This document shows, in pieces, positions 12,511-25,975 of a stretch of 64,000 nucleotides of DNA (positions are counted from its first letter, which is position 1; the number at the start of each line of letters is the position of its first letter). The stretch spans positions 22,152,299 through 22,216,298 of the forward strand of contig OX388329.1 in assembly GCA_947579605.1 (NCBI GenBank), given 5' to 3'. The notes beneath the pieces are model-generated. The model did not search any database and was not told the origin of the DNA. It was given only the letters and a program-made list of their open reading frames with translations. The position numbers were made by a program, and so were the translations under genes. Source of the stretch: Athripsodes cinereus. Taxonomy: Eukaryota; Arthropoda; Insecta; Trichoptera; Leptoceridae.

Positions 12511-12788
12511 GTTACTTGCAACAAGGTAAACAGTGCAATCCGACCAATAGCCGTGAATAGAAATATTTCTATCACGGCTTGAAGTATGATGCACTTGGCT
12601 ACCTTAGTGCCAACACTGATGTATGCAACGAGATTTGGATATGGCTGAAGTTACTTGCAACAAGGTAAACAGTGCAATCCGACCAATAGCCGTGAATAGA
12701 AATATTTCTATCACGGCTTAAAGTATGATGAACTTGGCTACCTTAGTGCCAACACTGATGTATGCAACGAGATTTGGATATGACTGAA
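12511..12788 (+). repeat. 139-bp tandem duplication (two copies)
   Basis: 12511-12649 and 12650-12788 are near-identical; a few substitutions separate them (for example GCACTTGG versus GAACTTGG). Each unit includes the short inverted pair GCCGTGAATAGAAA / TTTCTATCACGGC. Confidence 0.85.
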
Positions 12789-13175
12789 GAAAGCGGTATA
12801 AATGTACTTGAAGTGAAGTTATTGAGATGAGTAGTGTGTGATAAAAATCTGAAAGACAGGGTGCGTAGTCATATACATCGTGAAGTTAGTGGAATAAAGT
12901 TGGAGAAATCAATAACAGGGATGAAAGTGAAAAAACTACGGGGATTTAGGTACGTGGAAAGATTGAATGAGGGCAGAATGAGAAAGAAAGTATATATGGC
13001 TGAAAGAAATGGTGCTAGGAAACGTAGTCGTTCGAAAATTTAATGATAAGACCATGTAAACCAGAGCCTCCAGAAACGATAGGAGAACGTGCATGAGGAA
13101 TCGTATGAATTAGTTGGCCCTTGATCCTTTCAGCCTACCCCGAATGGGAAGCATATGATGGTGATGATGATATTT
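12511..13175 (+). mobile_element. RTE-1 LINE copy with internal tandem duplication, decayed
   Basis: The coding trace runs from CNKVNSAI through PTLMYATRFGYD to VERLNEGRMRKKVYMAERNG, with stops and frameshifts, and ends in a (GATGGT)n-like tail near 13160. The first 278 bp are two tandem copies of one 139-bp segment. Confidence 0.65.
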
Positions 13176-13967
13176 AAGAAGACTTTCTGTTTCAATAACA
13201 GTAATAGAAAAATAATCAGGAGAAAGTATTTAGCAAAGATAAAATAGATATATAATATAAAATTTTGATTTTATAGTAACTATAATTATATATTAAAATC
13301 TACACTAAATTATAGGTGTAAAATAAAATATTTAAAAACGATTAAATCACAGCGTATTAAAGAAAATATATCCCTATCTTATTAAAAACTACATATAATT
13401 ACAACACTTAAATTAATAAAGTTACAAAATATACTCCAATGATTTGACTTGAATATTGACAGTACCATACTGATAAATTTAAGTAGGTACACTATTTTTA
13501 CAATATTAATTTATTTGTACTAGAGTAACAATAAACAATCATTAGTCTCTGCAATAAAGTAGGTTGTGTTGTGGGTCTAGAATTTAGTTATGGGAATATT
13601 CAATGAATGCTGGACAAAATGCACTGTTTTACACTCAAGCTGATTGATATGATGCAAAGTACATATACATAATTAGGTACTGTAATGCTTGCGTTTGATT
13701 ATATACTTTAGTCATAGTTTATTGCAACTGAAGATGCTTATGTTCGTATTGGTCGAAAACGTTCTAATTAAACAAATTTATATAATGAATTGAAGAAATA
13801 ACCTCTTATCCCGGACATTTCAAGAGTCCATGGACTCTTATTTACCGTTTACTATTAAGTTTTACCGTTTGGGTGACAATTTCTTCGCATTATTTCAAAT
13901 CGCTTTTATATTATACATCAAAGAGTATTTTTACTAATCATATTACCTAATTGTTAGAAAAAACGTC

Positions 13968-14214
13968 CACACAGAAAAATACTCACAACGAATCATTGGT
14001 ACGTACTATCAGATTAGGACCAGAGATAGTACGAAACGATTCATTAGTACGAATCTATAATATTAACTTTTTAAATAAATTTTACCAACGATTTGTTTGA
14101 GAAAAGTTAATATTATAGATTCGTACTAATAAATCGTTTGTACTATCTCTGGTCCTAATCTGATAGTTCGTACCAATGATTCGTTGTGGAATTTCGTTTG
14201 TATTTTTCTCAATG
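13968..14214. mobile_element. CACTA-type foldback MITE, copy 2
   Basis: A 247-bp uninterrupted copy of the same foldback family. Its arms contain TCACAACGAATCATTGGTA and the inverse. Both tips are mutated (CACACAG, CTCAATG) and no clear target duplication remains. Confidence 0.6.
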
Positions 14215-17200
14215 CAGGCTTTTAAGTATTTTGAAATCACGAATTCCATGATGATAGCCATTCCTTATAATAGCATTTACGTTGCACTCAGTTTTGCAAA
14301 GGATTTATTTAGGCTTATGTAGAACACAATATGAATATTCAAGTCAAATCATTTGTATATTTTGTCCAACTCTTCATCATTACAACCTTAAACAATTCTT
14401 TACTTATTTAAAACCTTAAATGTTAAAAACACCGGAAAATGTTCATGGAACATTTCCGATGTACAGATCACATTAACAATAGGTATAAATACATGGATTT
14501 TATCAAAAACATTTTTTTATAGAAAATAAAAATGAAAGTTATAGTTCCGTGCTTCGTTTAGTCCACGGCGTTTAATGGAACCCCACTCTTATTTGTAAAT
14601 TTTCCAATGTTCCGAAAAAGGGAGGAAGGTGTTCATAAGACACTAAATTTTAGGAATAAGTTGTGATAAATCAATAGGGAAATAACATTTTTTAAATATG
14701 AAATATATCGCAAGATATTTTAGTATTTGGTGATGGTTCGTGTATAAAATTGGTAAGAAAAAAAATTAACTGAAAAAATAATATTTTAAATATGTAACTA
14801 TGTCCGTCAGATAAATGTGTTTTTTACAGTACTGTATGGACGGAATTTCGCTAGAACTATTTCATAGAAAGATAAAGCTTTATTGAAAAAAAAAAGTTTT
14901 TGATAAAATTCATCCCCTTACATAAATCCATAGTCTATATCATCGAGTCATTTTCAATATGGAAATGTCAAAAAGTAAGTACAATATCATAATTAGGTAG
15001 AATTTTTATATTGACAAACATATCTGTCACAGTACAATTTTTCACCTTATTGAAATGTTTACTAATACAATTTCTATTCGTTGATAAATGCAAAATTATA
15101 TTTAACAGAAATCCTCTGAAATAGTCAAAAACAAAGAACGGTCGAAAAATTAAAACAAACGATAACCAATAAAACAAAACAACCAAATTTATCACTAAAA
15201 TTATTCATAAAATGCATTTCATTATTTTTTTCATTAATAATAATCAACACTCCACCACAATTCTTCGAGTTTATGTTACATTTTTTTATTACTATTTATT
15301 CACAACTTTTATTCATTTTTATCTATTTATGATTAAATCTATGTAACGGTAAAAATACCTATCATTATAAATTACTATAATGCACTAGTTTTACAATATT
15401 TTTACACAATAGATTTTCTAGGTCCATAATATTATAATAATATGTTGATTCGTTAACTATTGTCACAGATGATAAAAACACTGAAAAAAAAAAGAAAAAA
15501 ATATTGTTTTTTTAATATTATATTTTATTAGATATTTCGTATGCGATAAATAATTAATATATCATTAAATAGAATAATTCCAGGTAAGTATAGAATAAAT
15601 CTTATCATTAAATACATCTAGTTATTATCAAAACGCAAAATAACATATAACTTTAATAATTATAAAATAATTTTATTTAATGATTATAAATCACATAGGA
15701 AAAAATAAACAATTTAATATGTATTTAGGGTAATCAATTCCCCATTAATACAAACATGAAAATTAAACGTTAAGCAAAATAATATGATTAGATAAATTAA
15801 TTTATTCCTGAATATTTCTAAATCAAAATAATACTAAATATTGATGAAATAATGATTTATTTCAAAGAACTTTTTAAAAACGATAAGTATAATTAAATTC
15901 TAATATAGATGCTAGGTGTATAAGTAACTAAAAACTTTTTTTAAATGAATCTACACCTATGTTCTAATTACGATATTTTTGTATTTACATATTTAGTATA
16001 ATAATTAAATTTTATTATACTTAATAAATAAATTACTTTAAATATTTCAAGATTTATGTATTAAAAATGAATAACATCATATTATTAAGCATCCTAGATG
16101 TAAAATTTCAATCGCTTGCATATACTGTATTTATAATATTAAGTATATATTTTTATATTATATCTATGTAAAAAAAGAACAATATTGTCTGGTGTCTGAT
16201 AAAATTAATAGTAAAATTCTTGCTTTTTGTGATTTGTATTAAACAGTAAAAATGTATTAAGTAAAAAAAAATGTGCTCTATAATATATATTTTGATATTT
16301 TATGTAATAAAATTAAAAATAAATTTCCACGTTGTAAACACAAAAACTCTTGAATTATTAAAATCTTTTAATCCTCAGCACATAGTGGTTTAGTTTGATA
16401 TTTCAATATCGATTTAATAAACGTGAATATATAATGTGGTTTATTTAAAGTTCTCGATATATTTTATTTATTTATCCACGATAAAATAAGCCACGTATTT
16501 AATACAATATATACCGTGTATTTATATATCAATGTCTCAGAATATTGGCTAGAAGCTTATGAAAATATTAACATCCTCCCTTGACAAGACAAACACTTAC
16601 TTATATTTATTTGTCAACGCTTCCTTTTATGTTGGATTTACATACTGATTTTACTTAGGTATGCTATAGAATTGAAATTAACGCAATCATAAGCGTGAGT
16701 GATGCAATGCAGTCAGCATTATAAATATTATTGTAAAGTGACATTAGCGTTCAATTCCAATAAGTAATGCAATCCAATAAGCACTTTGCTAATGCTAATA
16801 CCCATTATATGCAATCTTTCTGATAACGTAATCATTTAACAAAATCATTTAATACTGGAGTATAAACAAAATAAATAAATATCTAGGTTCAATATTCAAT
16901 GTAAAGTAGATACATAATATTATTCAATCGATGTGTTCATCATATTTTTTGCTGACACGTGAAATAAAAATAGTGTACTGTAGCAATTTTGTGGTCAATA
17001 AAGATTTATTATTTATATGAAATATATGAATGATTTGAAATATATGAATGAAAGGTCTTAAACATAAACGCTAGATAGGTCCTGAATTAGAACATCTCTA
17101 TTTGTTATCATTATTTCATTCATTAAGAAGTAGTGGGTATATTAAAGTAATCGATAATACTTGAAGCGCGGATCAAAAGCTTGTTCTTTTTTAAGTAAAA

Positions 17201-18396
17201 TAGGTCAAAGTTATCAAAGAAAAATACTAAAATCTTACTTGATGGAGATTCATATTACTTAAGTATTAAAGTTTTTAATAAAATAACTAAATCTTCATCG
17301 AGATATCTCCTGTTTTAATGATGGTGTATAATGTTCCTATTTTAAAACTTTCATTCAACTTTAATTAAATGATATATGTTGTAATATAACATTAATTTGT
17401 TATTCCTCGAAATATAGCAGCACCTATAATTATATAAGTGAATTACGAATAGTTATTAGACATAATTACAATAATACCAAATTATTTAACACGAAACCTG
17501 AATTACATGTACAGTATTAATTTCAAGATTGATGTTGAGGATACTATCTTTCATAGATTTCTTTCCTGGTTTGGACACCAATCAAACAAATTTTAATACA
17601 ACGGAACAACAGACTTATTTAATCAACAATGAAAAAAAATAGAAAGGCTAAAATCCAATATAATTATTTTGATACCTTTCCATATCAACCTTTGAAAAAT
17701 GGTGTCTTTTATAATTATACTGTCAAAAATTACAAAAAAACGCAATATTAGCTATAAAAAATATTTTTAAAAGTAAAGTATTTTTATACCTGATAATAAA
17801 CAAATCGATACAAATAATAATTATTCCGAATTTATTAGTGAGGTCGATTATAATCAGAATATGAATTGAATTGCAACGACTATGTGAGTACAGTAGATGC
17901 CTAATATTTTTTTTCTAGAATTAGGTATATAGATCAATTATTGTTAACTTATACTAATTATACTTACAATCTAATTAGACGTATAATGTAAGAATATTCC
18001 TATTACAAGCTATCACACCTATGTTATTCAATGTATAAGTAGTATTTTTTTACCTATAATAGTATTGTTATTCTAAATTACAAACTAAATGCACAACATA
18101 ATAAAAGATACTATTATAATAATATATAAATTCATTCGCCAGCTATATTATTTATACTTGAAGTTCCATAGCACTGAAAAAGAAAAGACATACATTTGGT
18201 TAGTGAAGACATAAAACAATAGATTTAAAATGATTTTCAAGGTATTCATTTTCATCATTTGAGTTTTGATTCTAAAAACCAAGATGGATAACCAATTATT
18301 TTTTGTTGTCATTAATGTGTTATGGCAGTTTACCTAAATTATCTTTGAAGAGAAATGTTTGTAGATTATGATTATGAACAGTAATATTTCAATCTT
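14215..18396. other. AT-rich gene-free block
   Basis: The longest featureless stretch of the window. Short AT-only frames are chance; no element ends or coding motifs were seen. Confidence 0.45.
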
Positions 18397-18532
18397 GGGT
18401 TAGTTGGAAGAGATCGCGCCTTTGCGATAAACTCGCCCTCTGTATCTTGATTGTATTTTACTTGAATGTATACCTTTTATGTAATTGTTTTTAATCAATG
18501 TATAGTAAAGAATAAATAAATAAATAAAGATA
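18397..18532 (+). mobile_element. family C hairpin module
   Basis: GGGTTAGTTGGAAGAGATCG, hairpin ATCGC-GCCTTT-GCGAT, ACTCGCCCTCTGTA and an (AATA)n end. This looks like the 3' tail of a LINE or a SINE driven by one. Confidence 0.55.
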
Positions 18533-19358
18533 ATACCAAAAATATGTATAGGTAACTAGATATCACATATGCAAAATAATTGCAGACCTTTTTTTATATT
18601 TACATCGAAATCGAAATGCGTTAGTTGTTTAAAAATTTGTCGTTTTCTAGACACTTATATAATATCCAAATTGAAATGCTACTTACAATGTCATTATTTA
18701 TTTTTCCAACATCAATTCGAGTATTTCCCTTATCACATATCTACTAGGTACTAAGTACCTCATAATTAATAGATTATAATTTTTGTTAATCATAAATTAT
18801 AGATAATAGGTAACTTAATCTCGGACTTACAAGCGATAAATCCCAGTTTTGAATACTCCCACTGACAAATCTACGACACATGCATATTGCTTGCCGTGAA
18901 GAGTGTCTGGGGTACATTTGAGTTTATTAAAAACGATGAAACAATATTCATTAATACCATCATGGCGTTTCACACAGGTAACAACAATATTCATCTTCAA
19001 AAAAAAAAACTGAGGTAGGTTTGATAATGTGTAAATATTTATAAGAGCAGAAAATAGACAATGGATCTAATTAGAGAAACTTTGACCAATTAGGTATATT
19101 ATTGATATAACATCTATTCATTCATCTCTTTGATATACTTGATAGATACAATATTATGTCAAAATCAAATAGGCCCTAAATGTGGGATATTCAAACAAAA
19201 AAAAAACGTAAAACTCAAAGTCATCATCTTGTTTAAGAAAAAAAGGGATGATGATAATAAAAACAACAGTGTGAAGAAAGATAATAATAAATTAACATCA
19301 ATCCACAGAGTGTCGGAAGTACTTACCAATTTATGAAATGCCGCCCCCTGTATTAGGC

Positions 19359-19440
19359 ATTCATTCAATCATCTGCAACATGAAATGCTCATTCATTCAA
19401 TCATCTGCAACATGAAATGCTCATTCATTCATTCATTTCA
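19359..19440 (+). repeat. tandem duplication and ATTC-rich tract
   Basis: CATTCATTCAATCATCTGCA plus ACATGAAATGCT occurs twice, followed by CATTCATTCATTTCA. Confidence 0.75.
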
Positions 19441-19584
19441 GTCAGATCCTGACTTGATAGATTCCCCCGCATAAATGATTTAGCCCGTTCACACATATGT
19501 TGATATTATGAAGCATGGCACTTTGATATTAAATTATATCGAATAAAATGAAAAGCAATATTATCTTCTACTTCCCGTAGATTT

Positions 19585-19660
19585 TAATCGGCAGAGACGT
19601 TTTTCGACTTTTTAGGTCATACTTTATCAATCGCTCTATGAATTGAGATTAAATTATATG
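19585..19660 (+). repeat. family I motif copy
   Basis: CGGCAGAGACGTTTTTCGAC, TTTTTAGGTCATACTT and GAATTGAGATTAAAT. Confidence 0.35.
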
Positions 19661-20474
19661 CTTGAAGAACACGTCTTTTTTAAATTTATCCAATTTAGGA
19701 ATTTAACTCGTGTACTATCACAACAAATAATACAATTCTTTTCTCTGAGCTTTTACATATTATGAAAACGGTGAAGTTCCTGATGGTTGTTTCTCATATT
19801 GAGTTTCACTTTGAATTATGTGTGTTTCTCAAAATAGCTTAAGAGAGGGAAGCTGTCGATATCTATAAGAACTTTCATTGTAAAGATATACCCAGGTATA
19901 TCGTAATAATATAAAAGTTTAATAAACATTGGCACCTAAGAATAATTATTATTCGTGTCGTTATATAATATTATTATGTTTACATTTTTTCAATTTCATC
20001 TCTGATAATTCACTTTCTATGAATAATAAAAATATATGATGTTCTTAATATGCTACTTATTTTATGATTGTCAATGTGGTGATTATTCCGGGTATAAAGC
20101 TAGTAAGAATATAATGTTATAGTCTACATATGGGCGGGCAGAGCGGCTCTTTGTAATAAGGAAGAAGTGATTAGTGCAGTCAGTAGGTATAGGTATATAT
20201 AAATATAAAGTAGTGATATATTAGGGTAATCCTTGTAAACAGGGTGTAAGAAGCCGCTAAGCTTAGGTATGTGTGTGTCTAACATTTATAATGTAGGTAT
20301 TTGGCAGTGGCGGGACTAGATTATTTGTTATATGGGTCATTCTTATGTAATGAATATAAGTAAATGATATTGCATACTATTCAGTGTAAATTTTATACAA
20401 GAAGTTAATTGAATGAAACGTAGTCATAGATTGAAACTGGATTTTTCACTTCCTCGGAAGTGTAAATTTAACAA

Positions 20475-20570
20475 ATTTGGTTAAGCGTACTCTAGTAACG
20501 TTCCCAATTCCTCTAATCACGCTTGTTACGTGTCTTGGAAATTTTTGTAAGTTGAATAAATATAGGTAAT
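20475..20570 (+). repeat. family K segment
   Basis: TTTGGTTAAGCGTACTCTAG, CGTTCCCAATTCCTCT and TCTTGGAAATTTTTG match the spacer of the inverted repeat at 11440-11545. Confidence 0.4.
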
Positions 20571-20579
20571 TTGGAGACA

Positions 20580-20700
20580 ATCAGATTGTCACCAGCTTCA
20601 GAAGCAAATTGAAAACTGCGCTTTTCACCGGCGCCCTTGAGACGGTCTAGGGACTGTTGAACGGAGTCAAAATAAAATCATCCAGAATCATCATTATCAT
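20580..20700 (+). mobile_element. CR1/L2-like LINE 3' end fragment
   Basis: Contains GCAAATTGAAAACTGCGCTT and CGCCCTTGAGACGG, parallel to 41445-41500, and ends in ATCATCATTATCATC. Confidence 0.5.
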
Positions 20701-23054
20701 CAATTCAACTATGACGTACGGCCGTGTGTTACTTTCGATCACCGGGGTGAGCAAAACAATAATGTTCACTTACGTAATTCATGCGAACGAATCCTCTACA
20801 ACAGTTTAAACCGGATAAAAAAATATGATGGGAGGTAGAATTAGAGGTACTTTTTATCAAGTGTATGTAGGTCCGAAATAACGTTTTAAACCGTGAATGT
20901 TTGATTTAAGAAATTTCGCTCTTTGAGACAGCAAATGATTAAAGTATTAAAATAACGGTTTTGTGTTGACATGTGGTACTTTAATGCATGTATTGAAAGT
21001 ACGCCACTGGTATTTAGCAGGGGACAAACTAATCATAGATACAACATGTCTTATAAGGATTCATCAACATTAAGATGTGTAGGTATTAATAGGTACTTTA
21101 TTGATGTTATAAGGATTTGAAGGCGGGTTTGTCATCACATAATATCACTTCACCCTCTATTACATACTACCTACGTTACGTATACCTACTACTAAACAAC
21201 ATTTGTCAAAACATACATTAGTAGTAATTTACCAAGGAGATGATGTGCGAGACAAATCGTCTCCACAAATTATAAATAGGTACCGAAGTGGATACTCGTA
21301 TACTGTATTCATTTGTTACATATGATTTTGAAAAGAATCATGGCTTATATATGTTATGCCTAACAAATATTTGAATTATAGAATACAGAACATACATTTG
21401 AAATAAGTACAAAATACACCATAGACATCACCATAGATAGCAATTTATTTTTGCTGGTAAATAGGTCGGTAGCGGGTTCAAACAAAAATGGGATCTCTCG
21501 ATTGAAATTCCTGCCACAATTTTTAACTTTAGTAATAACAATATTCTCTATTTTCGAGTGTACCTTTGTGCATGTCTGGGTGGGATGTCCCTTTGGGGAG
21601 GGAAGCGTTTTCATCGATGGCCCAGGCATCGGCGGCCCTCGGTTTGCCGTCCTAAATACCCAATTAATGTTTCTGGACACCTCAGCTCGGCGCTCTGTAC
21701 CAATGTGTATATATGTATATGAATGTGTATATTTTATATTGTTTTTTTTATGCTTGTGTGTTGAACTGGAAATGCTTTTATTGTTGATATATTTTACGTA
21801 TGTATATGCTTCTCTCGGCTAGAGGGGCATCGAAGGACTGTAGTCAAAAGATTCCGCAAGTGTCATTCAGTCCTTCAGACTACCCATCATGGCACCTCTT
21901 GTGTGGACAAATTTGTTAGTGTAGAAATTTAATCGGATAAATGGAAGTCCCCAGACTTCTGAGCTATCCGGGTGGAATGTGGGTCTCATTCAATGTACCT
22001 TTGTGGAAATTAGTTATTTGAAGATTATTTTTAATACTGTAATAGATTAGTTTATTTTACTACCGATGATAATTACATTGAAATCGAACACGTTCGAAAA
22101 ATAAAACAAACTTATAGTGGAGTAATTATACATTGTTTTATATATTTTTTAAATAATCCATAATTATAATTAAGTGTTCACAATAAGGTAGTTAAATTTA
22201 TCGTTCAAATCAGTAATGTTACCTATATCTTAAATTCAGTACTAATTTTAGATAATATCTTATTATTTTACGACACAGAGAAGATCACTATGAAAATCTT
22301 CAACGCACGCTGAGGTGTTTTTTTTGGCATTGAAGGGTGAATGAATAGTTTCGTGCAATTGGTTTCGGTGAAAAGAATTTGTTGGTGTTTTAGAAACTAA
22401 AATCCAAATTTAGTTCTCATTTATTTATATACCTACCTAATTAATAATGGTTGTAACTAAATAGAATTTGAACGAAATATTATTCTTTCAATTAAGAGTA
22501 TAAACATTATTTAATAAAATGTTTAGACATGTTAATGAGTGAAATGTGAAATTAACTAAATCCGATCTTATTAACAGACCAATAATAATATCTTTTATAA
22601 GCAAATCTGAAACACCTGGTGTTATAAAACTCCAAACATATTACTATAAACATTAGTTATTGCAGAATATCAAACGGAAAACTAACACAAATATTTCATT
22701 ATACTGTAATACTATATTATAATGTATGCGCTAGTCATGTGCCGTTGCGATTATCATATTTTTCAGCCTTCAGATTTTCAAAATAGGGATTTAAGTTAAT
22801 ACCCAAATTTTCAAAATTTACTCCCCTTCCTCCTCCGCTAATCTTCAAATATTACAGTGACAGAAGAGAAAAGTGTATACAAGAATAGGAGGAAGTGGTT
22901 TGGGGAAATGGACAGTGAAGATAAATTTGACTTTTTCATCATTTAAGTAGGTACCTACATCAAAATTTTGTATTACAGCGACGGAAGAAAAAAGTATTCG
23001 GGTACTACCGAATATCGTGACGTTAACTTTTCTAAGCATTATATTTTATGATAG
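20701..23054. other. gene-free block with GC-richer patch
   Basis: 21440-21700 is GC-richer and open on both strands (for example GPPMPGPSMKTLPSPKGHP on minus). I recognise no domain; a decayed transposon segment is possible. The rest is AT-rich. Confidence 0.25.
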
Positions 23055-23100
23055 AAAGAAGCGGCGCTCGATCCTTTCTACCTAAGTCGCGTGATGGTAA
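23055..23100 (+). mobile_element. RTE-1 3' tip fragment
   Basis: AGAAGCGGCGCTCGATCC and the following TTTCTACC and GCGTGATGGTAA match the last bases of RTE-1 at 8970-9015. Confidence 0.5.
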
Positions 23101-23704
23101 CATTGAAGATGAATTTGACTTAGATATTTCATCATTCTTATATCAAAAATTCAGAGTAGACGGATTATCCCTAACATTATAACACTATCCACTTGGTATA
23201 GGAATTTGAAATAAGTATTTTAGGTACAGTTAATCAATATACAAAGAACAATTTCAGGCAATCTTTTAACAAGCGACCAATAATTATTAGCACATTTTTT
23301 ATTCAAACGCAAACACCTAAAACGTGCGTTTGCGAATATTTGGAACATCACTAGCACCTATATACTCAATTTCTATTAGATCTCGATACCTCCGTATTTA
23401 TTTTGTACTTTCATACATATCTATGCTAATTATTGTATTTCTATGTAAGTATACAGGTATGGCAAATATAAATCCGTTTACATTTAACAGAAATAAAGCG
23501 CGTGCTCATCATTCGTATAGTTTTTATTCAATAACAATCAATCTGATATTTGATTCAAGGTTTTACGTTAATTTAAGTGTGTCAAACTCATTTAAAATCG
23601 ATTTTACAATCCGATCAAAAATTTTACACGTCAAGTGCTTTTGTGAGATTTGCTATTAAAGGTGTTTATGGTATATTCAGAAGATATAATCCATTATAAA
23701 CTTT

Positions 23705-23850
23705 TAAAGATTCCGACGGCAATACGAGTATATCGTTCCTATAAGAACGAAATCAGAACGCTAGGAATGTCGTGGAAAAAGGTGACTCTATTTGCGAAGA
23801 TGTTCTGAATGGAGAACTTCCGCACAAGGGAAATGTCGTGGTAGTATAGT
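23705..23850 (+). mobile_element. RTE-2 tail fragment
   Basis: GATTCCGACGGCAATACG, GGAATGTCGTGGAAAAAGG and CTGAATGGAGAACTTCC track the RTE-2 tail. Confidence 0.45.
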
Positions 23851-24281
23851 ATATCAAATATTTTCAGTAAATATCACGTTGGTACTTATTTTCTTTGGTA
23901 TGTAGGTATATAATTACAAAATTAACAATGCGTAAGTTTACAATTTACTAGGTAAATGTGAGTATTTACGAATTACATATTATTATTAGCTACAATGTAA
24001 ATGGATTTTATAATTATAGTGTAGTGTATAAGTTTCTCTACAACATTTTGGTAGACGAGCTTACACACCAAACATAAAGTTGTCTGTAATAATATCACAT
24101 TGGTTTCTTAGAAAACTTGTAAATTTGTTTCGAATTACATACCTACATTTTAAAGGTAATCTACTGAACATGTTCAACTCATACTGAACACCTACACGAT
24201 AAAAGTTGTATACAATACAAGGTAATATGGTATGTTTTATAGAAAATAAAAGAATATTTCACTAAATCTCCGGCAATATAT

Positions 24282-24734
24282 ATATGAGATGAATGTTTTA
24301 CTCCATTTCACTGCGTACAGTCTGGCAGAGACTTGGCTCTTGCCTTTGCATACGGGACGAGGCACGGCTTGTCACCAAAACATGCAGATTGGATTCGTCG
24401 AAAAGGTGTTGTGTTTCAACATTGTGATCATGTGTATCATCAGGACCATCTCGCAGAATGGCCGACACAACGTTTAATCCAGTATGCGAGGAGTATCGCA
24501 TATTATGAAAGACTGTATGATCTAATTTTCATTCGAAATGCATGTGCAACATGCATTCCATTAATGAAAGATCATGTAATTTTACGCAGGAGATAATATG
24601 AGATGAATGTTTTACTCCATTTCACTGCGTACAGTCTGGCAGAGACTTGGCTTGGCTGCGTAAAATTACATGATCTTTCATTAATGGAATGCATGTTGCA
24701 CATGCATTTCGAATGAAAATTAGATCATACAGTC

Positions 24735-24740
<6 letters not shown>
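24282..24740. repeat. compound direct plus inverted repeat, 85-bp perfect arms
   Basis: 24505-24589 and 24656-24740 are perfect inverse copies (85/85). A 57-bp segment (ATATGAGATGAATGTTTTAC onward) occurs at 24282-24338 and again at 24596-24652, inside the spacer. A small nested palindrome, ATGCATGTGCAACATGCAT, lies in each arm. Confidence 0.9.
24333..24596 (+). other. unrecognised short open frame next to large palindrome
   Basis: The frame is open for 87 codons from a TTG and has no obvious ATG. It contains HGLSPKHADWIRRKG, HLAEWPTQRLIQYARS and DLIFIRNACATCIPLMKD. Composition is less AT-rich than its neighbours. The last third lies in the left arm of a perfect inverted repeat. No family was recognised; it may be a transposon or captured fragment. 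Confidence 0.2.

Positions 24741-24767
<27 letters not shown>
24741..24767. repeat. (AT)n microsatellite
   Basis: A continuous AT run directly after the inverted repeat. Confidence 0.85.
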
Positions 24768-24769
<2 letters not shown>

Positions 24770-25387
24770 TTTCCCACTACTTTTTTGTACTTTTTGATTG
24801 ACTTGTGAAAGGCAGGTATTCGTACATACAAAATATTCAACTTGTTAGACAATTCAGCCATGAGTTATGCCGCCTATACTGAATGTATTAAATATTCAAC
24901 TGGATTTTTATTAAGTGATTGCAAGGCAAAATATATGGAGTTTGTGCTCATAAACATAATAAAAAATAAAATATTTAGGATAGAAAAATAAAACATTTAG
25001 GACAGAAAATTGAAGATTTTAAATGTCTTATTCTGATGTTTTAAGGGTATTATACTTTTTCAGGATACTTTAAACTTAAATAAAGCTCAGAGAAAATAGT
25101 AGGAGACTCATTCTTTGCCATAAACTCTAGAGAAATATGAGGCGAAAGAGGAATGCAGACTATATAATATTATACTTTGGTATATTAATTTCATTGTTTT
25201 GTCTTCATATTATTTACTGACATAAAATGCGGGCTTTATAGACATAATATTTCATTATATTATAGTTTGTGCTTAGGACTGATATACATAAATTCTTCTA
25301 ATGTTTACAAAATAAAATACTTATATTATTATTTATTAACAAACAAGCGTCTTTTATATAATATATACCGTACTATTCTACATATAC

Positions 25388-25434
25388 CTATCTCACGCTG
25401 TGTCCCAGAGGCAGAGTGAACGGCTATATAGATC
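25388..25434 (-). mobile_element. RTE-1-like 3' tip fragment, minus
   Basis: TCCCAGAGGCAGAGTGAACG and CTATATAGATCC resemble the RTE-1 end at 48150-48200. Confidence 0.35.
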
Positions 25435-25569
25435 CAATTTTTACATTATGGGGTTATCCCACCACTTTCCCCTGTATGTTTCAAGAGCAGAGTTCCATTA
25501 TCATCTTGACTCAACAAAACATTTTTATTTCAAGGGAGGGCTCAGGGTTTGTCAGAGGGATTCCCCCAG

Positions 25570-25975
25570 ACAAAACCCTCCCTAATATTCTTCTTCTATC
25601 AGTACCGTATCAGGTCCCCCCGACGTTGGTGATCACTCTGGAGAATGCCTCCCTGTCTCGCGCTGTGCGGACCAGCTCTCCCATCCGTGTTATTCCGGTC
25701 CATTGCCGTATATTCCGCAGCCACGACATCTGCCTCCTTCCTACTATACGACGTCCCTCAATCTTGCCTTATTATCAACTGCAGAAGCCGATATTTATCG
25801 CCTCGCAGAATGTGGCCCAAATATGAGACTTTACGAACCTTAATATTTGTCAGGAGTTCTCTATTTGTATGCGCTCTGCGTAGTACTTCTGTATTGGCCA
25901 CCAAGTCTGTCCACGGTATACGAAGCATTCTTCGATGAATCCACATCTCGAATGCCTCCAACTGATTCATTGTGT
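25570..25975 (-). mobile_element. LINE C-terminal fragment
   Basis: The minus strand encodes EAFEMWIHRRMLRIPWTD, SYLGHILRGDKYRLLQLI and, after a frame break, SWLRNIRQWTGITRMGELV. This is the region after the reverse transcriptase of an RTE/R-type LINE common in insects. It is 5'-truncated with at least one frameshift. Confidence 0.65.

Noticed and set aside
19130..19368. Short frames on both strands
   Set aside because: They are Lys/Asn-rich or Phe/Leu-rich translations of AT-rich DNA with no domain; chance.
21360..21822. Overlapping frames of 106 and 123 codons on opposite strands
   Set aside because: The patch is GC-richer, but neither translation shows a family motif and both end in AT-rich tails; left as a possible decayed element only.
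24739..24767. Repeat array resembling CRISPR spacing
   Set aside because: It is a simple (AT)n run. No regularly spaced repeats occur anywhere, and the genome is eukaryotic.
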